Of a DNA stretch of 64,000 nt, positions 44,413-54,169 are shown piece after piece. The stretch comes from Mesorhizobium denitrificans. Lineage in GTDB: Bacteria; Pseudomonadota; Alphaproteobacteria; Rhizobiales; Rhizobiaceae. The stretch spans positions 124,001 to 188,000 of the forward strand of contig NZ_QURN01000008.1 in assembly GCF_003403035.1 (NCBI RefSeq). Direction: 5' to 3'. The notes beneath the pieces are model-generated. The model did not search any database. It had not been told where the DNA came from and was given only the letters and a program-made list of their open reading frames with translations. The translations under genes and the position numbers were made by a program. How positions within the stretch are numbered: the stretch's first letter is position 1; each line of letters begins with the position of its first letter.

Positions 44413-44543
44413 GATGCCGCCCTCATCTTGAACGCAGCAAGGGTGACGGAGGGGCGCATGGCAGTCAATCAGAGACACCCGGCGTGGTTACTTATCAGGG
44501 TGGTGCCAGCAGGCGGAGAGGGTAATGGGCAAAACCCGACGCC

Positions 44544-45401
44544 TTAGAAACCCCAGCCCGCGGCGCGGAAAAGCAGCCAGTGGCGTTTCCATGCCGGGAT
44601 TTCGACAACCTCAAGCGCCGTGCGCGCACCACGGCGCTCTACTGCGTCGAGATAGGCCGGGACCAGCGCGAGCGGCAGGAAGGCAGGGCGCATGGACGGC
44701 AGGATCGTCGCCGCGGCTTTGTTAAAGGCTGCGAGATGGTCGCGCGCGAGCGCCGTCATGGCGCTGACGATGCGCTCAAGCGCTGCAGTGTCCTTACCTT
44801 CCAGCAAAGTGGCGACAGATGCACCGGAAGCAGCGAGAATGTCTTCCGGAACATAGCACTGGCCGCGCGCGCGATGCAGCGGCAAGAGCCTCAGCAGGCC
44901 AGCAATCGCCTGCGCACAACCCGCGTGACCGGCAAGTTCCGCGACATTGGGCGCGGCTTTCGGGTCGAGAATCAACGCGGCGAGTTGGATGATGCAGGAC
45001 GCGGTTTCGCCGCAATAACCCTCAAGGTCGGTGCGCGACGGCATCGGATCGTCGTAGAGATCGAAAATGCGCGCTTCAAGATAATTGTCGAACGCCTGCA
45101 ACGGCAGTGCGTGTTGATGGATGGTCAATAGCAGCGCAGTTGCGAGGGGGTAGCCGCCTGCAGATTCGGGCGTTCCCGCTGTAATAATGTCGCGCCACCA
45201 TTGAAGGCGAATTTCGCCCGGCAAAGGGTCATGAATGCGATCCCGAACAGACGCGATTTCGGCATTGAACCCATATAGTGCGAACAGCGCGCCACGCTTT
45301 TCTTCCGGCGCATAGAGGACGGAAAGGTAGCGGTCTGGATCGGCATGGCGCAACTGCGCCGCTATATCGGCCTGCGCGTCCAACTTATTCCACGGCCACA
45401 A
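44544..45401 (-). CDS. Squalene/phytoene-synthase-like protein, NDUFAF6 type
   Basis: A 285-residue isoprenoid-synthase-fold protein starting at a TTG (45401), MWPWNKLDAQADIAAQLRHA; the start overlaps the stop of the Mth938-like gene by 17 bp. YGFNAEIASVRDRIHDPLPG and IRLQWWRDII match the alphaproteobacterial relatives of human NDUFAF6, a complex I assembly factor. The Asp-rich substrate motifs of true squalene or phytoene synthases are poorly kept (DLYDDPMPSRTDLEGYCGET). A role in respiratory complex I assembly is therefore favoured over carotenoid synthesis, supported by the NDUFAF3-like neighbour. Confidence 0.82.
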   Translation of the reverse strand: MWPWNKLDAQADIAAQLRHADPDRYLSVLYAPEEKRGALFALYGFNAEIASVRDRIHDPLPGEIRLQWWRDIITAGTPESAGGYPLATALLLTIHQHALPLQAFDNYLEARIFDLYDDPMPSRTDLEGYCGETASCIIQLAALILDPKAAPNVAELAGHAGCAQAIAGLLRLLPLHRARGQCYVPEDILAASGASVATLLEGKDTAALERIVSAMTALARDHLAAFNKAAATILPSMRPAFLPLALVPAYLDAVERRGARTALEVVEIPAWKRHWLLFRAAGWGF

Positions 45402-45771
45402 GAGCGGCGGCCACGGCGCGATCTTCGGCGAGCAGCACGTTGTAGGTTCGCACGGCAGCGCCGGTAGACATCGGGTCAGCGCTGATGCCGTGCTCTTTGA
45501 GCAAGGCGCGCAAATCCGGCGCGATGGGCTTTAACATCGGACCGGACCCCACGAGAAGAATCTGGATGTCGGCGGCCTCGTCGATGAGCCTCGCAAAGTC
45601 GTCAACGCCCAGCGTGTCCGGGTTGGCAGGCTCCCAGCCATAAATGCCGGATGGCAGGCAGAGGATGGAGCCGCGATGAGACATATCGGCAAAGCGAAAG
45701 CCGCCATTGCCATATGCCTCAATCGGCGCACGTCCGGGAAAATGCGCTTCCCGGATGACTATGCCTGTCAT
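45385..45771 (-). CDS. Mth938-like domain protein (DUF498), NDUFAF3 homologue
   Basis: A 128-residue protein, MTGIVIREAHFPGRAPIEAY onward, with the family stretch ILLVGSGPMLKPIAPDLRAL and GISADPMSTGAAVRTYNVLL. Human NDUFAF3, a complex I assembly factor, is the mitochondrial member. The ATG follows the secDF stop after one base (TGACATG), so it is translated with secDF. It overlaps the NDUFAF6-like gene, giving two complex I assembly homologues in tandem. Confidence 0.9.
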   Translation of the reverse strand: MTGIVIREAHFPGRAPIEAYGNGGFRFADMSHRGSILCLPSGIYGWEPANPDTLGVDDFARLIDEAADIQILLVGSGPMLKPIAPDLRALLKEHGISADPMSTGAAVRTYNVLLAEDRAVAAALVAVE

Positions 45772-45772
45772 G

Positions 45773-48337
45773 TCAACCCTTGGATGGTTGCGCGCCTGCG
45801 GGCGCTGCCGGAAGCTTGTCCTTCGTTTCGGTTTCCGAGCCTTCCGGACGCAGCTTGAACAGGATCAGCAGCGGGCCAGCAACGAAGATCGAAGAATACG
45901 TGCCAACCAGAATGCCGAAGATCATGGCGAATGTGAACGACCGGATGACCTCGCCGCCCCAGATATAGAGCGCGATGAGGGCAAGCAGCGTCGTGACACC
46001 GGTGAGGATCGTGCGCGACAATGTTTGGTTCATGGACAGGTCGAGCAATTCCTCGATAGGCATCCTTTTGTATTTGCGCAGGTTCTCACGCACGCGGTCA
46101 TACACGACGACAGTGTCGTTGATCGAATAGCCGACGATTGTGAGGATGGCCGCGATACTGGTCAGATTAAACTCCAGACCAGTGAGCACATAGAGGCCGA
46201 CCATCATGGTGACGTCGTGAATGGTGGCGATGATGGCACCAAGGCCGAACTGCCATTCAAATCGGAACCAGATGTAAATCAACATTGCCGCCATGGAGGC
46301 GAGAACGCCCATCGTGCCGTTAAACGCCAGTTCGTTCGATACAGTGGGGCCGACCGACTCGACGCGGCGGAAGTCATATTCGTCGTCCAGTTCCATATGG
46401 ACTTTTTCGACGACGCTCTGCTCGGCCTGATCACCAAGATTCTGGCCTTCAACGCGGATCAGCAATTCGCTCGGCGAACCGAACTCCTGCACCTGCACGT
46501 CACCCATGTTGAGCTGGTTCAGGCGCTCACGCACATTGGCCGAGTCGGCATTGCCGGTCTTTGCCTGAATTTCAATGGATGTGCCGCCCCGGAAGTCGAT
46601 GCCGTAGTTCATTTCCTTTGAGAAGAACAGGAGCACAGCAGCAATCGACAAGGCCGCCGAAATTCCGAACGCATATTTGCGCCACGACATGAACGGGAAC
46701 TTCGTGTCGTGCGGCACAAAATTGATGAGGCCGCGCGGCAACTCCTTGGGCTTCATGCGCCGCAGCCACGCGGAGACCAGCCAACGCGTGAGCGTGAACG
46801 CCGTAAACACGGTGGTGATGATGCCGATTGCCAGCGTAACGGCGAAGCCCTTTACCGGGCCGGAGCCGAGGAAGAACAGAATGACCGCCGCGATGAAGGT
46901 GGTGAAGTTGGCGTCCACAATCGTTGCCAAGGCTCGCGCAAAGCCCGAATCAAGCGACTGGACAAGCGACCTGCCCCATCGCCGCTCTTCACGAACCCGC
47001 TCGTAAATAATGACGTTGGAGTCCACGGCCATACCGACCGTCAACACGATACCGGCGATGCCGGGCATGGTGAGCGTTGCGCCGAGAATGGAAAGGATCG
47101 CGATGATGAGCACCACGTTCGCCGCAAGCGCGATATTGGCAATGATGCCAAGCGTGCCATAGGCAATGAACATGAACGTGACGACGAGGATGCCCGCGAT
47201 GAGCGAGGCAAACTTGCCCGCGTCGATGGAGTCGGCACCCAGGCTCGGTCCGACCGTGCGTTCCTCAACGATGGTGAGGTCTGCCGGAAGCGCGCCCGCA
47301 CGCAGCAGCACAGCAAGATCGTTTGCGCTCTGCGCGGTGAAATTGCCGGAAATCTGGCCCGACCCGCCAAGGATCGGCTCGCGGATTTGCGGCGCGGAAA
47401 TCACCTCATTGTCGAGAATGATCGCGAAAAGACGACCGACATTCTGCTGTGTGGCCTGACCGAAGCGCTGCGCGCCCTTGGCATCAAAGCGGAACGAAAC
47501 AACCGGCTCGCTGCTGCGCTGATCGAACGTAGACTGCGCATCGACGAGATTTTCGCCCGAAACGATGACACGATTTTCAATCAGGTAAGGCACCGGCGGA
47601 TCATCAGTCGAATACATGACCGTAGAGCCCGCTGGCGGGCGGCCATTGATAGCCTGCTGGACCGGCACGGACTGATCGACCATCTGGAAGGTCAGCTTCG
47701 CGGTCTGGCCCAGAATTTCCTTCAAGCGTTGCGGGTCTTGCAGACCGGGAACCTGAACCAGGATACGGTCAGCGCCCTGACGCTGAATAATCGGCTCTGT
47801 GGTGCCAAGCTCGTTGACGCGGCGCTCGATGACTTCGATGGACTGCGTGACCGCCGTACTGACACGATAATTCAGCCCCTCGTCGGTCAAATTATATTGA
47901 AGCGTGCCGGGCTGCGGCTCCTGCAAATCAAATTCGCGAACCGCGCCGCCGCTGAACAGACCAGAGGAAATGGGCAGCGTGAGCCCTTCAAGGGCCTTTT
48001 TAGCCTTGTCGAGATCGTTTGCCTCAGAGATTCGCACAGAAACGTGGCGATCAGAGCCGGTCAGACCCGTGTATCCAATCTTGGCATCGCGCAGCAGCGT
48101 GCGGATGTCATCGCGCGTTGCCTGAAGCCTGTCTCTGATGAGGTCGTTTTGATCGACCGCCAGCAGAATGTGCGAGCCGCCCTGCAGGTCGAGCCCGAGC
48201 GTCATCGGCTGCTTCGGCACCCAGCCTGGCAGAGAATCCAGTGTTGATTGCGAGAACAGGTTTGGAAGAGTGAATATCACGCCGAGCAGCACGACCGCCC
48301 AAATCGAGAACGTCTTCCAGCGTGAAAAATACAGCAT
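45773..48337 (-). CDS. secDF: Protein translocase subunit SecDF (fused)
   Basis: An 854-residue fusion of SecD and SecF that uses the proton gradient to pull exported proteins out of SecYEG. The SecD half has an N-terminal helix, the large periplasmic P1 domain and a six-helix bundle with GIVLTVGMAVDSNVIIYERVR. The SecF half starts near residue 540 and has the matching IVGYSINDTVVVYDRVRENL. Fusion into one chain is common in alphaproteobacteria. A 60-bp gap separates it from yajC upstream. Confidence 0.97.
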   Translation of the reverse strand: MLYFSRWKTFSIWAVVLLGVIFTLPNLFSQSTLDSLPGWVPKQPMTLGLDLQGGSHILLAVDQNDLIRDRLQATRDDIRTLLRDAKIGYTGLTGSDRHVSVRISEANDLDKAKKALEGLTLPISSGLFSGGAVREFDLQEPQPGTLQYNLTDEGLNYRVSTAVTQSIEVIERRVNELGTTEPIIQRQGADRILVQVPGLQDPQRLKEILGQTAKLTFQMVDQSVPVQQAINGRPPAGSTVMYSTDDPPVPYLIENRVIVSGENLVDAQSTFDQRSSEPVVSFRFDAKGAQRFGQATQQNVGRLFAIILDNEVISAPQIREPILGGSGQISGNFTAQSANDLAVLLRAGALPADLTIVEERTVGPSLGADSIDAGKFASLIAGILVVTFMFIAYGTLGIIANIALAANVVLIIAILSILGATLTMPGIAGIVLTVGMAVDSNVIIYERVREERRWGRSLVQSLDSGFARALATIVDANFTTFIAAVILFFLGSGPVKGFAVTLAIGIITTVFTAFTLTRWLVSAWLRRMKPKELPRGLINFVPHDTKFPFMSWRKYAFGISAALSIAAVLLFFSKEMNYGIDFRGGTSIEIQAKTGNADSANVRERLNQLNMGDVQVQEFGSPSELLIRVEGQNLGDQAEQSVVEKVHMELDDEYDFRRVESVGPTVSNELAFNGTMGVLASMAAMLIYIWFRFEWQFGLGAIIATIHDVTMMVGLYVLTGLEFNLTSIAAILTIVGYSINDTVVVYDRVRENLRKYKRMPIEELLDLSMNQTLSRTILTGVTTLLALIALYIWGGEVIRSFTFAMIFGILVGTYSSIFVAGPLLILFKLRPEGSETETKDKLPAAPAGAQPSKG

Positions 48338-48397
48338 GTCCGTCTTCCATTCCAGCCGGGAGGCCCACTGCCACCCGGCGGTTCCGCCTTTTTGGCT

Positions 48398-48739
48398 TTA
48401 TTTCTTGACGTTCTGGTTAGCTACCGGCTCGCCCTTGACGCGCACGTCGGAGATGGTCTGGCGAATTGCCGTGACCTTCACGCCGTTGCCGAGATCGACT
48501 TCCAGCTCGTCGCTTCCGTCATTTACCTTTGTCACCTTGCCGACCAGACCGCCGCCGGTCACAACCGTGTCGCCGCGACGAATGGCCAAAAGCATCTCGC
48601 CGCGCTTCTTCATCTGCGAACGCTGCGGACGGATAATCATGAAATACATGACGACAAAAATGAGTATGAACGGCAAAATGCTTATGAGTGCATCTGGTCC
48701 GGCGCCCGCCGTCTGCGCATAAGCCGGTGTCACGAACAT
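48398..48739 (-). CDS. yajC: Preprotein translocase subunit YajC
   Basis: A 113-residue accessory of the SecDF complex with one membrane helix (ISILPFILIFVVMYFMIIRP), then the RGDTVVTGGGLVGKVTKV beta domain. The ATG at 48739 gives the usual length; the frame is open further upstream but that part is not family-like. First gene of the yajC-secDF-NDUFAF3-NDUFAF6 operon; it diverges from the DUF815 gene. Confidence 0.96.
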   Translation of the reverse strand: MFVTPAYAQTAGAGPDALISILPFILIFVVMYFMIIRPQRSQMKKRGEMLLAIRRGDTVVTGGGLVGKVTKVNDGSDELEVDLGNGVKVTAIRQTISDVRVKGEPVANQNVKK

Positions 48740-48910
48740 CAAGAACTCCCCAGAAAATACAGGCGCCGCGCGCCCCGTCCGAAAGTTCGCGGAATATAGT
48801 CGCTCGCGCTTCCTTTGCAACACACGAACTGCGTGAGCGCTCACCTTTGCGGAAACGGCATCGCGTGATAGAGCAACACCCAGCCTCCATTTTCGAAAAA
48901 GCGCCCGCAA

Positions 48911-49786
48911 ATGACTGAAAAGACAATTGAAACGCTGAACAACAAATTGGACGAGTTGATTGCGGCAATTAGTCGATTAGCGCCCCCTACCCCCACGCCA
49001 GCCGACCTGAACAGCGCCGACTGCTTTGTGTGGAACGCCGAATCCGGTGTGCTGGACCCGGTTCAGCGCATCAATCGCGTCGAGATTGACCTGATCCGCG
49101 GCGTGGACCGGGTACGCGATATTCTGGTGGACAACACCGAACGATTTGCAGCGGGACTGCCCGCCAACAACGTGCTGCTGTGGGGCGCGCGCGGCATGGG
49201 AAAATCCTCACTGGTCAAAGCGTCGCACGGGTCTGTGAATGCCGGGCGCTCGGCTGCGGACGTGTTGAAGCTGGTGGAGATCCATCGCGAGGACATCGAC
49301 ACCCTGCCGCGCCTGCTGGCCATACTAAAAGCATCGTCGTTTCGGTTCATTCTGTTTTGCGATGATTTATCATTCGATCACGACGATACGTCGTACAAAT
49401 CACTGAAGGCGGCGCTGGAAGGCGGCGTCGAGGGACGGCCGGCCAACGTGATCTTTTATGCGACGTCCAATCGAAGGCACCTGCTGCCGCGCGATATGAT
49501 CGACAATGAGCGCTCGACCGCGATCAATCCGTCAGAGGCGGTTGAGGAAAAGGTGTCGCTGTCTGATCGGTTCGGGCTGTGGCTCGGTTTTCACAAGTGC
49601 AGCCAGGACGATTATCTCGACATGGTCGACGGATATGTGCGCCATCACGGCTTGAAGATCGATGCCGAGCAATTGCGCGCCGAAGCGCTGGAATGGGCAA
49701 CGACACGCGGCAGCCGTTCAGGCCGCGTCGCATGGCAGTTCATTCAGGACCTCGCCGGACGGCTTGGGCAGAATTTGAAGGATTAG
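48911..49786 (+). CDS. DUF815 family P-loop ATPase
   Basis: A 291-residue ATPase. A short N-terminal coil (TIETLNNKLDELIAAISRLA) precedes the core with Walker A LLWGARGMGKSSLVK near residue 93 and the acidic ILFCDDLSFDHDD in the Walker B place. VIFYATSNRRHLLPR acts as sensor 1. The domain is AAA-like and conserved in many proteobacteria; its partner is unknown. Lone plus-strand gene between two minus-strand operons. Confidence 0.93.
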   Translation: MTEKTIETLNNKLDELIAAISRLAPPTPTPADLNSADCFVWNAESGVLDPVQRINRVEIDLIRGVDRVRDILVDNTERFAAGLPANNVLLWGARGMGKSSLVKASHGSVNAGRSAADVLKLVEIHREDIDTLPRLLAILKASSFRFILFCDDLSFDHDDTSYKSLKAALEGGVEGRPANVIFYATSNRRHLLPRDMIDNERSTAINPSEAVEEKVSLSDRFGLWLGFHKCSQDDYLDMVDGYVRHHGLKIDAEQLRAEALEWATTRGSRSGRVAWQFIQDLAGRLGQNLKD

Positions 49787-49800
49787 GCAGTTCGTTTGAG

Positions 49801-49815
49801 AGGCGGATGAGGGGT
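49801..49815. repeat. Half-copy of the 59.7-kb palindromic repeat
   Basis: AGGCGGATGAGGGGT is identical to the right arm of the palindrome at 59722-59736, showing that this is a dispersed element and not a local oddity. Confidence 0.6.
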
Positions 49816-49877
49816 GAGATTACGCGCATTTCCGAAACCGCGGAATGCCATGATCTACTGGACAGATAGAGATCGAA

Positions 49878-49911
49878 AAGGCAAAGCCCGTTTCCGTGAA
49901 GAAACGGGCTT
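49878..49911 (-). terminator. Terminator of the LysM/M23 gene
   Basis: AAGCCCGTTTC (49884-49894) and GAAACGGGCTT (49901-49911) form a perfect 11-bp stem with a six-base loop. On the minus strand it is followed by TGCCTTTTCG. It starts 39 bp beyond the stop codon. Confidence 0.75.
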
Positions 49912-49950
49912 CGGCGGGCAGGAGGTCACCGCCCGCAGCCTTGCGGAATG

Positions 49951-51138
49951 CTATTGCAAATATCCGCTGGGATCGACCGCCGCGGCGTCTTTGCGGACTT
50001 CAAAGTGAAGCTTCGGCGTGTTGGACGCGCTGCTGACGCCGGAGAGCGCAATGTCCTCTCCGCGCTTGACCTGCTGGCCGCGCTTGACCTTCAACTCGCT
50101 GGCGTTGCCGTACACCGTGACAAGCCCGTTTTCATGGCGCACGAGAACCGTGTTCCCGAAGTCCTTGAGGCCGTCGCCAGCATAAATAACGACGCCGTTT
50201 TCGGCGGCTTTAACCGGCGTTCCCGGTGGAACCTGAATGTCGATGCCATCCTTGCCGGTGCCAGTACCCTTGCCGAAGCCGGAAATAACGCGGCCCTTGA
50301 CCGGCCAGCGCATCTTGCCGATGCCGGTTTCGTCCGGAGCCTCGACGTCGTTGGTCTTGGCAGCGTCCGCAACCGCCTTGCCAGAGCTTGGCGGAGTGTA
50401 GGCCGCAAGTTTCGGCTTTTCAGTTTCGGCGGCAGGCTCTGCCTTTTTCAACTCGGCTTTTGCGACAGACTTGTCCTGTGCGGTGGGTTTGGCTTCCGCC
50501 AGTGGCTTCAGCGTGTCGCTCTTTGAGGCGGTAAGCGTCGCTGCACCCGGAATCCTGAGGGTCTGGCCGATGCGGATGCCGCCTTCCTCGATGCCGTTTG
50601 CCTGCTTGAGCGCGGCAACGCTGACGCCATGCTCGCGGGCGACGCCGGTGAGCGTGTCGCCAGATTCGACCTTGTAGGTGCCCGCCGCGGATTTGGCGGC
50701 GGCGAGCGTTTTTGTCGTGGTCCGGGCCGGCTCCTGCAACGTGCCGATGGTATTCGGCGCAGTCGATTTGGCTGGCTTCATGCCGTCGCGCTCGACCGAG
50801 CGACTGAGCGGATCAATTGGCTGGACCTCAGCAACGCGAACCGGCTGTGTGCTCGTCGCGGCGACAGGCCCGCTGGAAGATGGCGCGGCCAGTTCCGTGC
50901 GCTGCACCGCCCCACCCGAAGGCGCGGCTGGAGCCTGAGAAACCGCGTAGGTTTCTTCCGCTGGCGAAGGCGCATATTGCGCACCATCAACCGGCTGAGA
51001 CGGCGTTGTGGAAGATGTCGTCAACCCGTCGGTGAAGCGCATTGCATTCGAACTGCAACCCGCAGTAGCGCTCAGCAACAGCAGCGCAACACCTTGCGCT
51101 AAACGAAGCCGACGGTCCCTCAGTAGACTGAAACTCAT
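49951..51138 (-). CDS. NlpD-like lipoprotein: LysM plus degenerate M23 domain (amidase activator)
   Basis: A 395-residue protein with a lipoprotein signal (LLLLSATAGC). A LysM peptidoglycan-binding domain lies near residues 157-200 (YKVESGDTLTGVAREHGVSV) and a LytM/M23 domain occupies the last 110 residues. The zinc ligands are missing: GKDGIDI where HxGxD is expected, YGNASE for YxHxS, and PKLHFEVR for PHxHFE. This is the pattern of non-catalytic NlpD/EnvC proteins that switch on cell-wall amidases at division. The start at MSFSLLRDRRLRLAQ gives a proper leader. It follows pcm, as in the classic surE-pcm-nlpD order. Confidence 0.9.
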   Translation of the reverse strand: MSFSLLRDRRLRLAQGVALLLLSATAGCSSNAMRFTDGLTTSSTTPSQPVDGAQYAPSPAEETYAVSQAPAAPSGGAVQRTELAAPSSSGPVAATSTQPVRVAEVQPIDPLSRSVERDGMKPAKSTAPNTIGTLQEPARTTTKTLAAAKSAAGTYKVESGDTLTGVAREHGVSVAALKQANGIEEGGIRIGQTLRIPGAATLTASKSDTLKPLAEAKPTAQDKSVAKAELKKAEPAAETEKPKLAAYTPPSSGKAVADAAKTNDVEAPDETGIGKMRWPVKGRVISGFGKGTGTGKDGIDIQVPPGTPVKAAENGVVIYAGDGLKDFGNTVLVRHENGLVTVYGNASELKVKRGQQVKRGEDIALSGVSSASNTPKLHFEVRKDAAAVDPSGYLQ

Positions 51139-51245
51139 CGCAATACCCGCGAACACTCAAATCAGATGATGAGAATTAAAGCGAGTTAATGTTACCGCAC
51201 GGTTAAGACTCGAGTCGCGTCGTAAATAAACTCGGTTGAAAAATG

Positions 51246-51893
51246 CTAAATGACCGACGAAACAGACCGCGCGATGGGCTGCAAACGCACGCGAGCGAAG
51301 TCTTCACGCTCAAACCGGCTGCCAACTTTGCCCAGCCTGGTCAAATCTTGCTCGTCTTCAGGCGGACCAATCGGGGCGACCATTACGCCGTTCGTCGCGA
51401 GTTGATCGACAAATGTGCGCGGCAGGCTTTCAAATGCAGCCCACACCACGATGCGATCATAGGGCCCCTGCGAGGCCAGGCCGTTGGAGCCGTCCGCATG
51501 GCGAACGGTGATGCTGCTGAGTTGCAGCGCCTCGAAACGCTGCCGGGCGTTTTCGCAGAGCGTTTTATAGCGGTCGACAGTCGTGACACGTGCGGACAGG
51601 CGCGCCATGAGCGCGGCGGTGTATCCGGTGCCGGTGCCGATTTCGAGAACACGATGAGCCGGCTCGATGTTGAGCGCAGTGATGACTGCGGCTTGGAGGT
51701 CGATGCCCTCGACCGCCTCGCCGCATTCGATTGGCACCATGCGGTCCGTCCACGCGTGGCTCTGCCACTGGGCAGGCAGGAACTGGTCGCGCGGTGTTAG
51801 TTCAATGGCTGCGGCAAGCTGCTTGGACAGGCGACCACGCTGGCGAAGGAAAAATGCTGCCAATCCCTCACGGCCTGCCGTCTGCTTGCTCAT
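51246..51893 (-). CDS. pcm: Protein-L-isoaspartate O-methyltransferase
   Basis: Repairs isoaspartyl residues in aged proteins by methylation from S-adenosylmethionine. The 215-residue protein has [15 protein letters not shown], the SAM-binding [18 protein letters not shown] near residue 78, and [10 protein letters not shown]. The start overlaps the surE stop (ATGA), so it is co-translated with surE. One of the two genes typically found together in stationary-phase repair. Confidence 0.95.
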   Translation of the reverse strand: MSKQTAGREGLAAFFLRQRGRLSKQLAAAIELTPRDQFLPAQWQSHAWTDRMVPIECGEAVEGIDLQAAVITALNIEPAHRVLEIGTGTGYTAALMARLSARVTTVDRYKTLCENARQRFEALQLSSITVRHADGSNGLASQGPYDRIVVWAAFESLPRTFVDQLATNGVMVAPIGPPEDEQDLTRLGKVGSRFEREDFARVRLQPIARSVSSVI

Positions 51894-52648
51894 CCAAGAA
51901 CCTCGCTGAGTTCGCGGCGCAAGTTATGGGCGGTCAGGTCAAGCTGCAAGGGCGTGACGGATACCTTCTTTTGGCGAATGGCGTGCACGTCCGTACCCTC
52001 GGTGACTTCCGCAGGCGCACGCCCGAACCGCAACCAGAAGTATGGCAGCCCGCGACCATCGCGGCGCTCATCGATCCACATCGCATGGGCGAGCCTGCCC
52101 TGCGCGGTGACCTCCGTGCCGGTGACTTCCTCCGGCAAGCAGTTCGGAAAATTGACATTGAGCAACACGCCATCCGGCAGCTTCATATCGATGAGCTTTT
52201 GCAGAAGCTCCGGCGCGAGCGCTTCGGCCGTTTCGTACGGCACAATGCGCTCTTCGTGCTCGACCGAATAGGCCTGGCTCAGCGCGATGGAGCGAATGCC
52301 GAGCATCGCGCCCTCAATGGCCCCGGCGACCGTGCCGGAATAAGTGACGTCATCGGCTATGTTCGAACCGGAATTGACACCCGACAGAATGAGGTCTGGC
52401 GGTTCCGGCATGAGCTTGCGCACGCCCATGATGACACAATCGGTGGGCGTGCCGCGGAGTGCATAATGCTTCTCGCCAATGCGGCGAAGGCGCAGCGGGT
52501 CCGACAACGAAAGCGAATGCGCAAAGCCCGATTGATCGAATTCCGGCGCGACAACCCAGACATCGTCTGTGAAGTGGCACGCAATGCGCTCAAGGCAAGC
52601 TATGCCCTCGGCATTGATGCCGTCATCATTCGTCAGAAGAATGCGCAT
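51890..52648 (-). CDS. surE: 5'/3'-nucleotidase SurE
   Basis: A metal-dependent phosphatase on nucleoside monophosphates and short polyphosphates. The 252-residue protein begins [20 protein letters not shown], where the two Asp bind the metal. [20 protein letters not shown] gives the remaining ligands. Length and motifs are complete. It overlaps serS by one base and pcm by four, so serS-surE-pcm form one operon. Confidence 0.96.
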   Translation of the reverse strand: MRILLTNDDGINAEGIACLERIACHFTDDVWVVAPEFDQSGFAHSLSLSDPLRLRRIGEKHYALRGTPTDCVIMGVRKLMPEPPDLILSGVNSGSNIADDVTYSGTVAGAIEGAMLGIRSIALSQAYSVEHEERIVPYETAEALAPELLQKLIDMKLPDGVLLNVNFPNCLPEEVTGTEVTAQGRLAHAMWIDERRDGRGLPYFWLRFGRAPAEVTEGTDVHAIRQKKVSVTPLQLDLTAHNLRRELSEVLG

Positions 52649-53952
52649 TAAGCCCTCTCGACTTTTACCAGACCGCCCATATAGGGCCGAAGCACATCCG
52701 GCACTGTGACGCTTCCGTCCTGATTCTGGTAATTTTCCAACACTGCGATGAGCGCGCGGCCCACGGCAACACCGGAGCCGTTCAGTGTATGGACGAATTT
52801 GTTCTGGCGCGTCTCGCGGGTGCGATAACGCGCCTCCATGCGCCGGGCCTGGAAATCGCCGCAGACCGAGCAGGACGAGATTTCGCGATAGGCGTTTTGC
52901 CCAGGCAACCAGACTTCAATGTCGTAAGTCTTGCGCGCGCCGAAACCCATATCACCAGTGCAGAGCGCAACCGTGCGGAACGGCAGTTCAAGACGCTTGA
53001 GCACTTCTTCGGCGCATTGCGTCATGCGCTCATGCTCGGCGATGGAGCTTTCCTGATCGGTGATCGATACCAGCTCAACCTTGAAGAACTGATGTTGGCG
53101 CAACATGCCGCGCGTGTCGCGGCCAGCCGAACCAGCCTCCGACCGGAAGCACGGCGTGAGCGCCGTCATGCGCAGCGGCAACACGTCTTCCGCAATGATC
53201 TGCTCGCGCACGAGATTGGTGAGCGGCACTTCGGCGGTGGGGATGAGGCCGAGGCGCCCCTCGCCATGCGGAACGAAAAACAGATCTTCCTCGAATTTCG
53301 GCAAATTGCCGGTGCCGAACAGGACAGGATCGCGCACCAGCAGCGGCGGCGAGACTTCCTGATAACCGTGCTCGGTGGTGTGCAGGTTCAGCATGAACTG
53401 GCCGAGCGCGCGCTCAAGCCGGGCAATCTGCCCCTTGAGCACGGTGAAGCGCGAGCCGGAAAGCCGCGCGGCACCCTCGAAATCCATCATACCCAGCGCT
53501 TCGCCGATCTCATAATGCTCCCTGGTCCAGTTGGTGCGGACCTCGGGCTTTCCAACGCGGCGCACTTCGACATTGTCGTGCTCGTCGCGGCCGACAGGCA
53601 CATCGTCCAGCGGGATGTTCGGGATGACGGCGAGCGCCGTTTCCAGCTCTGCATCAAGCTCGCGCTCGCGCTCCTCGGCGCTCGACAGGAACGCCTTGAT
53701 CGCGTTGACTTCCTGCTTCAACTCTTCCGCGAGAGCCATATCGCCGGAGCGCATGGCGTTGCCGATCTCCTTGGACGCGGCGTTGCGACGTTCCTGACGC
53801 ACCTGCAGCTCACCCAGATGCGCGCGGCGCGCTTCATCCAGATCAAGGACCGATGAAACTATAGATTGTGCGCTGTCAGGCGTGTTGCCCCGCTTTACCA
53901 GCGCTTCGATCAGCGCTTCAGGCTTCTCCCGAATCCATTTGATATCCAGCAT
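52648..53952 (-). CDS. serS: Serine--tRNA ligase
   Basis: Charges tRNA-Ser (and tRNA-Sec where present). The 434-residue enzyme has the N-terminal coiled-coil arm (about residues 30-100) and a class II core with [36 protein letters not shown] (motif 2) and [20 protein letters not shown] (motif 3). Normal length. First gene of the serS-surE-pcm operon, downstream of a 217-bp gap from tatC. Confidence 0.98.
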   Translation of the reverse strand: MLDIKWIREKPEALIEALVKRGNTPDSAQSIVSSVLDLDEARRAHLGELQVRQERRNAASKEIGNAMRSGDMALAEELKQEVNAIKAFLSSAEERERELDAELETALAVIPNIPLDDVPVGRDEHDNVEVRRVGKPEVRTNWTREHYEIGEALGMMDFEGAARLSGSRFTVLKGQIARLERALGQFMLNLHTTEHGYQEVSPPLLVRDPVLFGTGNLPKFEEDLFFVPHGEGRLGLIPTAEVPLTNLVREQIIAEDVLPLRMTALTPCFRSEAGSAGRDTRGMLRQHQFFKVELVSITDQESSIAEHERMTQCAEEVLKRLELPFRTVALCTGDMGFGARKTYDIEVWLPGQNAYREISSCSVCGDFQARRMEARYRTRETRQNKFVHTLNGSGVAVGRALIAVLENYQNQDGSVTVPDVLRPYMGGLVKVERA

Positions 53953-54169
53953 TTCGTCTGACTTCCATTGCGATGCGATGAGGCCGTGACGGGGTAAACC
54001 TCCTCGCTTTCAGACGCAAGCCAGTGTTTGGGTAAAAAGCGGATCGGGCGAAAGTATAAGCGTTGCAAGCGCAGAGTAATTGACCTCCGCGTGCCTGCTT
54101 CTCCCACAAGGGGAGAGGTGAGCGGTGGCGACGCCGGGGCAGCCTCAGCGCAAGTAGAACCCCGGTCAG
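53953..54169. repeat. tatC-serS gap with a small inverted repeat
   Basis: TCTCCC and GGGAGA around ACAAG (near 54103-54120), flanked by GGTGAGCGG, form a small hairpin like the one in the hydroxylase operon. The remaining sequence holds the serS upstream region; no other gene is seen. Confidence 0.5.

Noticed and set aside
46709-48247. 512-codon plus-strand ORF
   Set aside because: Antisense to secDF, with Arg/Asp/His-biased composition and no domain.
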